From Laccaria trichodermophora (Eukaryota; Basidiomycota; Agaricomycetes; Agaricales; Hydnangiaceae), in assembly GCA_018417955.1 (NCBI GenBank), contig JACTVC010000003.1, positions 2,232,001-2,296,000 on the forward strand: a DNA stretch of 64,000 nt, given 5' to 3'. The position numbers were made by a program, and so were the translations under genes. The notes beneath the pieces were generated by a model, which saw only the letters and a list, made by a program, of their open reading frames with translations, searched no databases and was not told the origin of the DNA. Shown piece after piece: positions 37,601-47,759 of the stretch (within the stretch, counting starts at the first letter, position 1; each line of letters opens with the position of its first letter).

Positions 37601-39078
37601 TCTCAATCACCTTAGCCAGCAACAGATCCTCAGATTGTTGCTCTACATTCATGGATCCAGAGAGCTGTGGATACTCACATGTTAATATCTCTACCTCTAC
37701 AGATCAAGGGATCCTCACATCTTCATAATCAAATCTATGTATCCTCTAATCTTTATACTTGTGCATCTATGCATCTACAAATCTCCAATACTCAGATCCC
37801 AGTGTCTCTATATCCATTGATCCATGCATCCTCTGTTTTTGAGATGTCTAACATCCACAGATCCTCAGATCCCAGTTCATGGGTCCACAGATCCCTGGAT
37901 TTTTGAATCTCTAGATCTATGGATCTTCATATCTCCACATTCTTAGATGCTTATCTTTATTAACCACTCTAATACTTTTTGATTACTCTTATTGTTATTG
38001 CACTGTACTTTCATAGTAATCATCTTAGATACCATCAATATTATTGAGGGACTAGTATCCAGTTAGTATGCTGATTCTGTTTAGTTTTAAAGTATGCTTT
38101 TAGTACTTTTTCTTTAGTATTTATTTAATATACTATTCAGTATTATAATATGATTCTAATACTCTCTCTTCAGTATTTATTTAATATACTGTTTAGTAGT
38201 ATAATATGATTTCAATACTCTCTCTTCAGTATTGAGTCATCACTTTGAAATTATGTATTTCTATGAAATCATACCCTTCAGATACTTTCTAAATTTCTGT
38301 CAGTCCATACCATGGTTCTATTGTGAAAGTATGTAATATAGCCCTCAAAAAGTATGGAATAATGTTGCAATATACTAATCAAATACTTTGCCTGCAATAT
38401 TGAAACACTATATAAATATTTTACCCTCATATTTTTTCCATACTAACAGCATACTGATTAGATACTCTGTCTGTAATATTGAAACACTATATAAATATCT
38501 CACTTTGATATTTCCTTCATACTAACAATATACTAATTAGATACTCTGTCTGCAATATTGAAACACTATGAAGATATTTCACTCTCATACTTTTTCCATA
38601 CTAACAACATAATTGTCAGTCAGTATTGTTTATCTATTCTTGATACCACCACAATACTAGCATTGAAGTATGTTACCTATCTTCAATGAGGATCTGACTA
38701 ATATTGTGTTGATATGTAACATAAAAATCCAATATATTTTCATACTTTTAAAATACCTTCTTTATATTTACTCTCCAGTATGGAAGAAGTAGCTTTCAAG
38801 TATTATATATAATAATTAAAAGGCATCTTTCTTTTGCAGCATCATACTCTTCCAATATTGACATGTCAGTATATTAAAGATATTTTGTTCAAAAGTTAAG
38901 ATACTGTGATGGAAGTATTCTTACAGTACATGGGCCAGTACTGAAAAAAAAACCCTTAAATATAATCAAGATACTAATCAGGTACTTTAGCAACAGTAAT
39001 AAAATATTTTTTTTCATACCAACCACATACCTGGTGGATGGTATTTTGGAAAAAATTTATGTACCATCAAAATACTCT
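34619..39078 (-). repeat. Right arm of the 9.8-kb palindrome (4,460 bp)
   Basis: Reverse complement of 29264-33723. Outside it, 39079-39117 is AT-rich sequence of similar style (ttggtattttgatatgttt), after which codons of the Gypsy chromodomain resume. Confidence 0.95.
35283..36496 (+). pseudogene. DDE transposase relic, right-arm copy
   Basis: Mirror copy of 31846-33059 with identical sequence. A 153-codon frame at 35283-35744 carries the conserved N-terminal words. The catalytic-core fragments lie at about 36130-36455 in other frames. The 244-bp duplication is at 35697-36110 (tttcttgt...gagtgcaccaatgt at both starts). Confidence 0.75.
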
Positions 39079-39117
39079 TAAAATATTTTTATCTTGGTAT
39101 TTTGATATGTTTGCAGT

Positions 39118-39216
39118 GATGGGCCCGCTGATGACTCCTGGGTCTCGGAATATGACTTACGAAACTCTGCTCAACTCAAGAGAAGCTATCTGGATTCCAA
39201 AGGCTTAACTATATGA
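39118..39216 (+). pseudogene. pol: Chromodomain tail of the younger Gypsy pol
   Basis: The codons read DGPADDSWVSEYDLRNS and continue to a TGA at 39214. This is the normal C-terminal half of a Gypsy chromodomain. The N-terminal half and the linker that should follow 29263 are absent, so the palindrome replaced about 60 codons. Confidence 0.85.
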
Positions 39217-39237
39217 TTACTTCAAGCTATCCCTGCG

Positions 39238-39252
39238 CTATATATATATATC
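39238..39252 (+). promoter_or_regulatory. Possible TATA box for the 3' ORF
   Basis: gctatatatatatatc lies about 180 bp upstream of ATG 39428, in the 211-bp gap between the pol stop and the 3' ORF. It could drive a separate transcript. This is sequence evidence only. Confidence 0.35.
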
Positions 39253-39427
39253 GAACCCTGACTCACTCAAGGATCGTTAGTAATACTGTACAGAACTATT
39301 TAAACTCTGAAACTCCGATTATTTCACGTATACATTAACTTCAATTCTCTTTTCATTTAACTTCAACAGAACTTCGAACGTGGTGTCCCGCTGCTTTCGA
39401 GCGTGATTACCCACAAGTCCGCTATTC

Positions 39428-42400
39428 ATGGCTGGACGACTGGGCCACGTCAAAGGAGCGGATGGTAATGACACAAGACGCTACTTTCCTCGACGGAATC
39501 CAAGTTTCGCTGGTTACGATCAGATCCCTCACCTTCCTCCTCCTCCGACATATGATTTGCCTGCATCTGTTCACCGGAGATACGTCGCCAACCAAGGTCG
39601 TATGTGGGAGATAACATCACCCAATTCCCTGCAAAACGCCTTCTGCCCTGGTATCCGACCTGCAAATCTAAACCTTCGAGTCCGTTTCTTCGAAGAACAA
39701 CATCGACGCTACGATGGCCACATGGGGCCCTTTGACCCCACGAGGAATGCTCAGCTTTGGCTCCCAGGCAAAGAGTGGAGAGCCTTAATCATGGGACCTG
39801 CTGCGGGAAATCCGCGTGAATACCCCGAGTATGAAGTGGCGACTAATTGTTGGAAGAGTGATGCTGCCCCTGCCTTCAATACGGGACGTATTCACGACAG
39901 TTACATCGACAAGCTCATTCTATTGAATCAGGAAGTCGACCGGAGAATGGAAGTCTTGCACAAGGAATATGTTGAACATCACTTCCTGGAACCCTCTCAC
40001 AGAGCGTTGTGGAGTGCCGCCATCCGACCGGCCATTCCCACTTCAGAAGACATCGACTCGTTAAGGCAAATCAGACGATTTCCGCTCGCCGTCGATTGGA
40101 TCGCTGAAGCCCAGCGAGGGCTGAAGGATAAGCGCGCCTTCGTAGATTACGTCTCCAGACTACAAGCTACCCCGTTCTGGATGCCGGACGCTGACGCTGA
40201 AGTCGCGATGGCCAATGACCGCTACCTGGGCGTGTGGTTAAATGGAGCAGAAGAACGACAAGTGCGATGGTATCTAAAGGAAGGCATCCCGTGTTTTGTA
40301 GTAAGGGAAGTCATGTCTCTTGAGCGTGTTCTACTCGCTGCACGAGAGACCGTGATAGACTTTGCCGCTGGGACTAGCGCGTCATCCATCCACTGGACCA
40401 TAAACGACTATGATTCAATGGCTATATCTCGAGGAGATTTGTCCCTATCGGACACCGCTACGATCCACGACCCAGGGTGGGTATGGCCACAAGCTGTAGT
40501 CAACAGGCGAGATGAATCCAGATCTCCTGATACGAAGTCTGCAGATAAGTCCGCGGTTGACTATGGACCCCCTCCCTTGGAGACCATCTCTATCGCAAGT
40601 GATCGAGTACTGTGGATCAAGCCTCCCCCAGTCAAGAAAGCAGCCGCAAGTCGAGCTAACGCTCCCGCTCATGAACGCAAAAGATGGATTAAGTTTGTGG
40701 AGAATTACGACCCCAAAGGATCCTTCAAGGAAGTCGGTGCGAAGAATGCCCCTGTCCACCGGACGCATTCCATGTATGATCGAGAGAAACGCTGGCATCT
40801 ATTCTTCCTTCGACCACCTAAGATACCAGAAGGTTGCGTGTCTGACCCGAGCATTTTTGGCCAGCCCTGCCCGAAAGGAGTCTACAAGGGCATTAACAAA
40901 AAGCGATTTGTGCAACCTCGCTGGATTTATCAAACTATGGAGCCCCAACCAACAGATGTCGGCAGAAAAGCGCCTGTCCCAAGACCGGAAGAATTGCCGC
41001 CCTTGAGGAAACCCTCTCAGTCCAATCCCCTGCCCGATGATGACAGCGACAGCGACAACGATTACTACCCGGACGAGGGTGATCAAGCCCCTCCGGTGTT
41101 GAACGTGACAATCAACGCTGATGTATCATCTGTGAGCGCGACTACCACGCCCGCTGCTCAAATCACGGGGATAGAACCCGCTGTGCAAGCTATCGAGATA
41201 CAGCCCGCTGCCATAGGCGCGACTTCAGGAGTGGGGGAAGCCACCACCGAACCTGCTTCCATTGATCCAAACCTATCTCTCCCTAAGACGAATCATACGC
41301 AGGAGGATGATGAGATTTCATGGGGAGACGACGAGCATAACCACAATGTTATGGGTCCACAGATCCCTCCTCTCACTTTTACGGTGGATTCAGAAATCAG
41401 TACGGAAGCCGTCACTCCAGCGGATCCCTTAGAGTTCGCCTCTTCTTTCTTAATGCTTTACGGAATACCCACATCGGAAGAGTTTCCCGTTATCCAGGAC
41501 ATGATAACGTCAATCGCGACACGCCTTCGCTTGACAGTCAGGCAAATATTCCGAGTTAGCGCTGACCGAAATCAAAGTTTTTGGTTCGAGATGGAATCCA
41601 TGGAGCAAGCTCACCAAATGAGGACTCATATGCATCATAGGCAAGAGAATGGGTTAGAATTATGAGTCGCCTACGCTGATTATGAAGACTACGTGGGAGC
41701 TCTCGCCCGCGCTTCCCATAAATGGCCGGACACTCTCCCCAGCAACGGAAGTCAAGGTCCGTCCTCACTCCAATCGGTGGCTCCGGCGGTGAGCTCTTCT
41801 TCTCGAAGATGGAGCAGTGGGGAACGTCGGCAAACGCGCGACCATCGTCGTCGATCTCCTTCGATGGAACGCTACAGAGTTAACAGAAGGCTTTCACCCC
41901 TCCCTCGGCGACAATCCCCTTCCCATTCCACCTATCGTAGAAGGTATCAACGATCCCCATCGCCTCGTCATCGTGCTCGTTCTCCATATCGTCGTTCCAG
42001 GTCGCCTGGACCTCGATCATATCGACCTCCTGGGGAGCTAGCTACGCGACCTTCAAGGGAGCAGGAGAACGCTAGTCCTTTAACCCTCCAGAACTCCAAT
42101 GCTGATGCAACGATCCACATTCCCCCTCTGCCAGTACTTCCAGGCATGCCAGCTTTCGCCGGACTACCACACAACGCCCTGCTGCCTTTCGGCGCGAATG
42201 TTGCTTTTATGTGGTCCCCCTCCGGTAATACCTTCAGCCCCGTCCTTCTGCAAGGAAATACGACCGTGCTGCCTTATCCAATGGCACCTACCGGACCAAC
42301 TCCAAGTGCCCTGCTGCCTTGGCCAGTAGCCGCAGCATTGCCTACCTTGAACGTGCCGCCGTCTTCGTTGGATACTTCGAGAGGCTTGTCTACTGCGTCA

Positions 42401-42862
42401 CTAGCTTCAAGAATATCAGCTACGGTCGAGCTACGATCCGATTCCCCGCCTCCAACTCCTGCACGACCAACCCTCATGTCTCGAATGACAGACCAGCTAT
42501 CAGCAAGGTTGACTGATCCAGCTCCCCCAGCTGCACTAGCTGCGAGGTTGACTGCTCCAGGTTGGCTGACGCTCGCCGATCGTCTCGAGACCGCGGACCC
42601 CATGGTGGTTGACCACTCTCCCTACCTTGGCTCAGCTGCGCTAGCTGACTTCAGTACTGAATCACTACATCCAGCAACAGCCTCAGGAAGTCCGTCTTAT
42701 CATCAAGCACCCATGGATGAAGATCCTACCGATCAGGGAGACGACGGGGTAGAAGATTACAAGCGAACGAAGAGGGGGCGGCGTAGCGGTCAGAAGATTC
42801 AAGGGTACCGAAGGCGCGATGAGGAACGCGAAGAGCGGAAACGTCGGCGACGCCGTCGGTAA
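39428..42862 (+). pseudogene. 3' extra ORF of the younger Gypsy element, RS-rich protein (one in-frame stop)
   Basis: The frame is continuous from ATG 39428 to the stop at 42860 (about 1,144 codons) except for one TGA at 41663, again at an arginine-compatible position. Residues about 1-340 look globular (WLPGKEWRALIMGP, YLGVWLNGAEERQVRWYLKE, GIPCFVVREV). A Pro-rich and acidic region follows (DDDSDSDNDYY near residue 540). A segment near residues 670-745 may fold like an RNA-recognition motif (QSFWFEMESMEQAHQMR), which is a guess. Residues about 810-875 are a classic RS domain (RRRSPS, SPSPRHRARSPYRRSRSP). The C-terminus is very basic (REERKRRRRRR). RS domains act in splicing, nuclear import and RNA binding. 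I do not know its role in the element. No signal peptide or membrane span argues for an envelope. Confidence 0.8.
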
Positions 42863-42896
42863 GAGGACTCTCTCATCATGGACGATGCTCCAATTT

Positions 42897-42909
42897 CATG
42901 GGGGGGCTT
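42897..42909 (+). other. Polypurine tract of the younger Gypsy element
   Basis: tcatgggggggcttt directly precedes the 3' LTR. A G run in this position primes plus-strand synthesis in LTR elements. Confidence 0.8.
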
Positions 42910-43280
42910 TGTGATAACGTGGTAGTTACCTTCCTTACCTTGCGTGACATGGGACCACCGTATTTACATATATTTTGTATCTTGTTATAATGTGTTACAG
43001 TAGCCAAATAAAACTACTTGCAACTTCCACCTTAAACTTAGATGTGGAGCGGGTCACTCATATCGTCTACGGCTAGGCAACCTCACGCCTCCCCTCCGGG
43101 ATACCAGAGTCCTGCGCCGGGTGACCGCGTCCCTCGTCCTGGGTCACTGGATCACAAAGGTGCGGCTACGATATCCGTGTCCGCGCCACGTGCATTATCA
43201 CACATACCTCGTCTCTTCTCCGCAACCGTCTCTCGTCTACACCTTCGTCAAGAAGTCAAGAACAACCGCTCGGTTTCACA
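42910..43280 (+). repeat. 3' LTR of the younger Gypsy element
   Basis: 371 bp. It differs from the 5' LTR at four sites (near 42992, 43072, 43156 and 43242), all CpG/TpG or CpG/CpA pairs. It is followed by ATAGC, the target duplication. Confidence 0.95.
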
Positions 43281-43285
43281 ATAGC

Positions 43286-43387
43286 CCGCTCTATGACACC
43301 TGGGAGCCGAAATGAGCCTTGACTAATGTGCCAGACGTGGTCTTGAAATGGAAGAGGCTGGGCAACGGGGAGTGGCAGGAGTTGTAA
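43286..43387 (+). pseudogene. pol: Older Gypsy element: chromodomain C-half and end of pol
   Basis: The codons PLYDTWEPK followed by VPDVVLKWKRLGNGEW continue the chromodomain broken at 20678 once the insertion and one copy of ATAGC are removed. A TGA at 43313 again takes an arginine position. The natural TAA end is at 43385-43387. Confidence 0.9.
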
Positions 43388-43566
43388 CAGTAACCAGAGT
43401 TAACTTATCTCATCAGTCAGATCGAGATCCGATCAATGAACATCATCACATGTTTCTTTGTTCTTTCTCTCTTCCGCTTTCCCTTTCTTTTGTTCTTTTT
43501 CCCTTCATTCTTTCATCACCTAACATCTATCTGTCCTCCTCCTTCATCACTGAATCATTTCACACT

Positions 43567-46142
43567 ATGGATTGCCTTTATATTGACAGCAATGGCAAAG
43601 TCCTGACCTCAGGAAGGAAGGAAATGATTGCAGGGGAGTGGATTGCCCTGAATGCTTCCACCAGTAAGATTCCTTCAGCTGCAGTGTTTGAGCAGGCTTT
43701 AGAAGATTGTGCTTTCCTTCTGCCTGAACTGGCAGTGTGCCCCACAAGTTGGACGTGGACCAAGCAACCTACATGGTATTCGGACAAATATCATTGGGAT
43801 GCTTGGAATGTCGTTGATTGCTTTGCCGATGAGAATGACAAAGTTCCTTGGTTTTTCAGCGAAGGCAATTCCCCTTGGCAGAGCACAGATGGGAAGTTCC
43901 ATTTTGAACCCAACACACAAGTCAAAGTGGAGGAGTCACTTTCGAAACTCTGGCTTTGCATAGAAGCCATCACTTCTAATCCCCCCTTTGTTAGCAGCAC
44001 CCCCCACCCCTCGAGGTTCAACTACCTCCTTCTCTCAGCCACCTGGGATTCTGCTTGCAGAGCTTCTTCGCTCATGACCAATGCCAAGGGACATGTGCTC
44101 GAGTACTTGGGCTTCATCAATTGGTGGTCCTCGTCAGTTTCTGGATGGGAGGACCCTCTTCAATGATGGATGGTTGACTATGTCATGAGTTTCAAGCTGT
44201 GCAATCTGAAGAAAAGGGGAGTTTTCGTTGATCTCCTTAAGCATTGGAGGTTGCTGAATATAGGGCACTACTTGGCCAAGAACGTTCCTGTATATTATTT
44301 TTGGCAGGAAGGCATGGATGACTACCCTGGATTCATGCGGCTTTCCCCAACCGTCCTTCAGGCTTATCACAACACCTGTGGCTCCCTCAACAAAGCAGAA
44401 GTCTATGGGGAGGATATGTCAGGATTTCAGGAGGTTATTGGGACAATCAAGCTCTATGATGAATTCTCTCAACTACGACACATGCCAGAACACAACGTTT
44501 CTCCGATGGCCTTGGACATTCCTCCTAAAGCGGTGGTGTACATCTGCGACTTTGAGGGATGGTCAGCCTGCTTGATTGAGGACCCCGTTCTCATCTACGA
44601 ATACGCCAACAAGTATCATTTGTTCATTGAGATCGACGACTGTGACGCATATGTAACCATCTGGCATTGGAAGCCCCATTACGCAGCACCTTACAGTGTG
44701 CAGAGAGCAGGAGTTTTGGAAGCAGGGACTGCCATGGAAGCTTGTCAGGGTGATAGAGAAATCCATGAAATATTTAAGCATACTCATGCCCCTACAGACA
44801 AGCGACAGTTTGATGAGTGGGGTCATATTACACTAAGCAGCAGGTTAGAGGACGTCTACAACGCTGTCCTGGGAAGTCCTGTGCCGACCGAAGCCAGCAA
44901 GCCCCAAGCTCTTCTTCCACAACCACGTTGGGTCTCTCCTTCCCAGCCTCAATTGCCTATCCCATGCCCATTTTGCCCATCAACATCACTTCTCACTGGG
45001 TACAAACCATGGCGGTGCCTTTGAGTCACTCCAGCTCCAGAGCGTCTTCATTAGCATGGCACTTGAGGAGCTCTAGCAATTACAGCTCCCGGTGACATTC
45101 AGCTTCACCACCGTGAAGTCATCTCCCCCCTGCAAGTATGATGCCCAAGCAGAGGGCAGCATTCATGGAAAGTCTTCAAGAAATAGTGAATCGACATTCG
45201 TCAGATGCCAACCCATGGGTAAGCAAGAAACCCCTGCGCTGGAATGCAGACTTTTTGGATGTAGGATTCTTGCTTGTTCCAAACGATAATGTGCAAGCAA
45301 GACTTCGCTATTGGGCCTCTTGCTCACCGGACGCCACTTCACTGCCAGACCTCTTACTCAAAGCAGTTTGCCATGGTCTGTCATTCAGTATTGGAGTCAA
45401 AGTAGAGGACTTTGTCGGATTCAAGCCTGAAGATGTCTCTGACACGGATCGACTGGTCAGAAAACCAACATCTGCCATTGAAGCACCATTTGTCTACACC
45501 GCCCAAGGAGCTCTGCGTGCATACTACTTAAGTCGAGTCAATGATATCATTTGCCGCCTGCACGCCAGGATTTTGATTGGCCTGGGGGGCCCTGAGGCTT
45601 GGTTGGGTCGTAAATGGGGGGGCTCTGAACTGGTAGCACAATTTATGGAAGGGCCTTCGCTGGACGTCTACCTCCATCACAGAGGTTATATTGATTCAGA
45701 TGACAAACACCCAATGTTTCTGTACACAGACGAGATGTCACCTCAAGAGATCAATGTACTTTTTGGCTGCATTCGCAGTGACAGTGATAAAGATCGCTCC
45801 CTATACCCTTCGAAGGACATCCTGGACGAGGGCTGCTTCTTCTGGTCAGGAGAGTGGGATGCCCGTATGGACAACATGTTTAACGATATCACGAAGGACA
45901 TCCTACAAGGCTCAGCAAAGTTTCAGACTCCAGGCATGTGGAATGACTACTTCCGTCAGCTGAACCACAGTTACAGAGGGTCCAAGGAGCGTCTCGGCCA
46001 AGTCATCCCCAACATGCTCAAACATCTTCACTCTCGAATCATAGACGGTTTCCCAGTGGACTGGAACAAGCGGCACCTTTCGGGTATCAAATTACCAGAG
46101 GAGTATAGGCCATGTCAAATTGGAAATAGGGGGGCTATGTAA
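43567..46142 (+). pseudogene. 3' extra ORF of the older Gypsy element (decayed)
   Basis: Starts at ATG 43567 (cactATGG). The first part (YIDSNGKVLTSGRKEMIAGEW, PHPSRFNYLLLS, YLGFINWW) runs to an in-frame TGA at 44164 and continues in the same frame (WRLLNIGHYLAKNVPVYYFW) to about 44990. The frame then shifts (FESLQLQSVFISMALEEL near 45025-45075, with a TAG) and shifts again near 45140. It continues (MPKQRAAFMESLQEIVNRH, GGPEAWLGRKWGGSELV, VDWNKRHLSGIKLPEEYRPC) to 46142. This belongs to a family of uncharacterised proteins found next to Gypsy pol in many Agaricomycete genomes. Function unknown. It is unrelated by eye to the 39428-42862 protein. Confidence 0.8.
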
Positions 46143-46637
46143 CAGGTACGATCACAGGTTGACTCCTTCATCTCCTTCATATGAATATTCCCAATTCCAT
46201 GCCAAGTCCCAGAGTTCTGCCTCCATAGTCACTAGTCATGCAGTCACGTTTGCTTATGATACCTAAAGTCATGCTTGTACTTTTCTTCATCTTTTTATCC
46301 ATCATTCTTGCTACTGCTTGTAGTTCTCGAGTATCATCTTCATGACTCGATCACACGCGTACCAGGGATATTGTAAGAAGGTGAGTAGGATAGTGACTTA
46401 TAGAGGAGAGCTTGTGACTCTCCTGTAGCTGATTCTTTCTTTCTTTTTGTCTTGCGCAGAAGATCTTACTACATCTTCTTGCAGCATTCTGAGGAAGAAG
46501 AGTACATCTATGCTCATGGCTTACCAGAGCATCAGTAGCTACTTGTGTAGTAGAATTGACTCCTGAGACTCAGATTAGACCTTCAACGGAGGTCTTCACA
46601 CCATAGTGATAACCTTCACCACAGAAGCTCACCAGTC
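46138..46637 (+). repeat. Probable 3' LTR of the older Gypsy element
   Basis: A purine tract (ggaaataggggggcta) precedes TGTAACAGG at 46138, mirroring the ORF-purine tract-LTR order of the younger element. The right boundary is uncertain: candidate CA ends lie near 46623 and 46637. No 5' LTR is left to compare, because the element is truncated at 19037. Confidence 0.6.
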
Positions 46638-47480
46638 ACACTTCGTTGTTGTTGCTCGAACCCCGTAAATCTACATGGTCCTCCTCCAACCACCACTGCA
46701 ACCATTGTTCAACCGCTGCCAACCACTGACAACTTGGCAATGCCATGTCACCAGCCCAACAGACAAACAACAACAAATGGCAACAACGATGTCGACAATG
46801 GATAATGACAACCTGGCATGACAACAGATGGTGACAACCTGGCACATCAACAGACATGCCACATTGTCCAGACAGCGATGACACATGTTATCGTTGCTGT
46901 TCATATCAATCGAGGTGAGTAGCTTACCTTGCCTTCCCCTCTTCTTTTCTCACATGAGAAGCAGGGGCCACGTCGCCAATGGTGACATGACAACCAATAA
47001 CTGACGAAGGACAACATCGTCGTTGACGACACATGGGCAAACACTGATGATACATGAATTAACATAGATGACACACGGACGAACAACGGTGACACTCGGA
47101 TGAAGAACAACAACACACAGATGGATGACGACGACATGGCACGTCAATGGATATGCCATGTCGTCCAGTCATCACCATCCGCATTGATTCAGGTGAGTGA
47201 TCTGACTCCCCTCCCCATCTCCTGTTTTGACATACATGAGAAGCAGGGGCCACATTGCATGGCATGGCAATAGCCCATGAACGGTGACAACTACTCACAC
47301 ACAAACAACCACAACAACGATACATAGACGAACAACAACGATATACAGATACACTACACTACACTGCATGATGATGATACACAGACAAATGACGATGGAT
47401 GGCATGTGCTGACGACGACCTGGTGCATCAATGGATGGTGGAGGTGAATGTGGAGACACATGTGGTCACCTGTGCACATC
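46636..47480. repeat. GACGAC/AACGAC-rich repeat with a 282-bp period
   Basis: acatgagaagcaggggccac recurs at 46952 and 47234, and gacatgcc.cattgtccag-type sequence precedes each by about 100 bp. The composition resembles the complement of the 14.6-16.1 kb repeat. Confidence 0.6.
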
Positions 47481-47509
47481 ACTATGTACCAAGTTGTGTA
47501 GACGTACAT

Positions 47510-47748
47510 AAAATATTATTGTTTCATAGCCACCTGACCCCTACAAAGACTGGTTTAGACCAGTCACAAACAGGTCAAGACCAGAACCAGTTAAAACTGG
47601 TCTTGTAACTGCAAAAGACTGCAAGAGACCAGTCTGTTGCAGTTCGGTTCGGTTTTCTGGAGTTTCTGGAATTGGAAGGACCAGTTACGGTTACGGTCTA
47701 AGGCACTGGGCACCAAAAGACTGGACCGGACCAGACTTTCAAACACTA
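47510..47748 (-). mobile_element. Relic of the same hAT-type MITE family
   Basis: The right end, 47736-47748, is the exact complement of TAGTGTTTGAAAG, the 13-bp end of the MITE at 11828. Inward, the complement shares ggtgcccag...ctaacc/gaccg-like blocks with 11855-11895, so this is the same family in opposite orientation. The other end is not recognisable and no 8-bp duplication was found. Confidence 0.65.
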
Positions 47749-47759
47749 ATTTGGATATA

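Larger units (their letters stand above)
20679..43280 (+). mobile_element. Complete younger Ty3/Gypsy insertion, 22.6 kb, with internal palindrome
   Basis: The boundaries are exact. 371-bp LTRs at 20679-21049 and 42910-43280 both begin TGTGATAACG and end GGTTTCACA. The flanks are a 5-bp target duplication, ATAGC at 20674-20678 and 43281-43285. The LTRs differ at four positions, all CpG transitions. Order inside: LTR, primer-site region, gag-pol, 9.8-kb palindrome, chromodomain tail, 3' ORF, purine tract, LTR. Without the palindrome it would be about 12.8 kb, long for a Gypsy element because of the 3.4-kb extra ORF. It lies inside the chromodomain codons of an older Gypsy pol. Confidence 0.95.

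Noticed and set aside
39428..42862. Envelope-like gene of an errantivirus type
   Set aside because: No signal peptide, membrane span or cleavage site is visible. The protein is Arg/Ser- and Pro-rich and looks nuclear.
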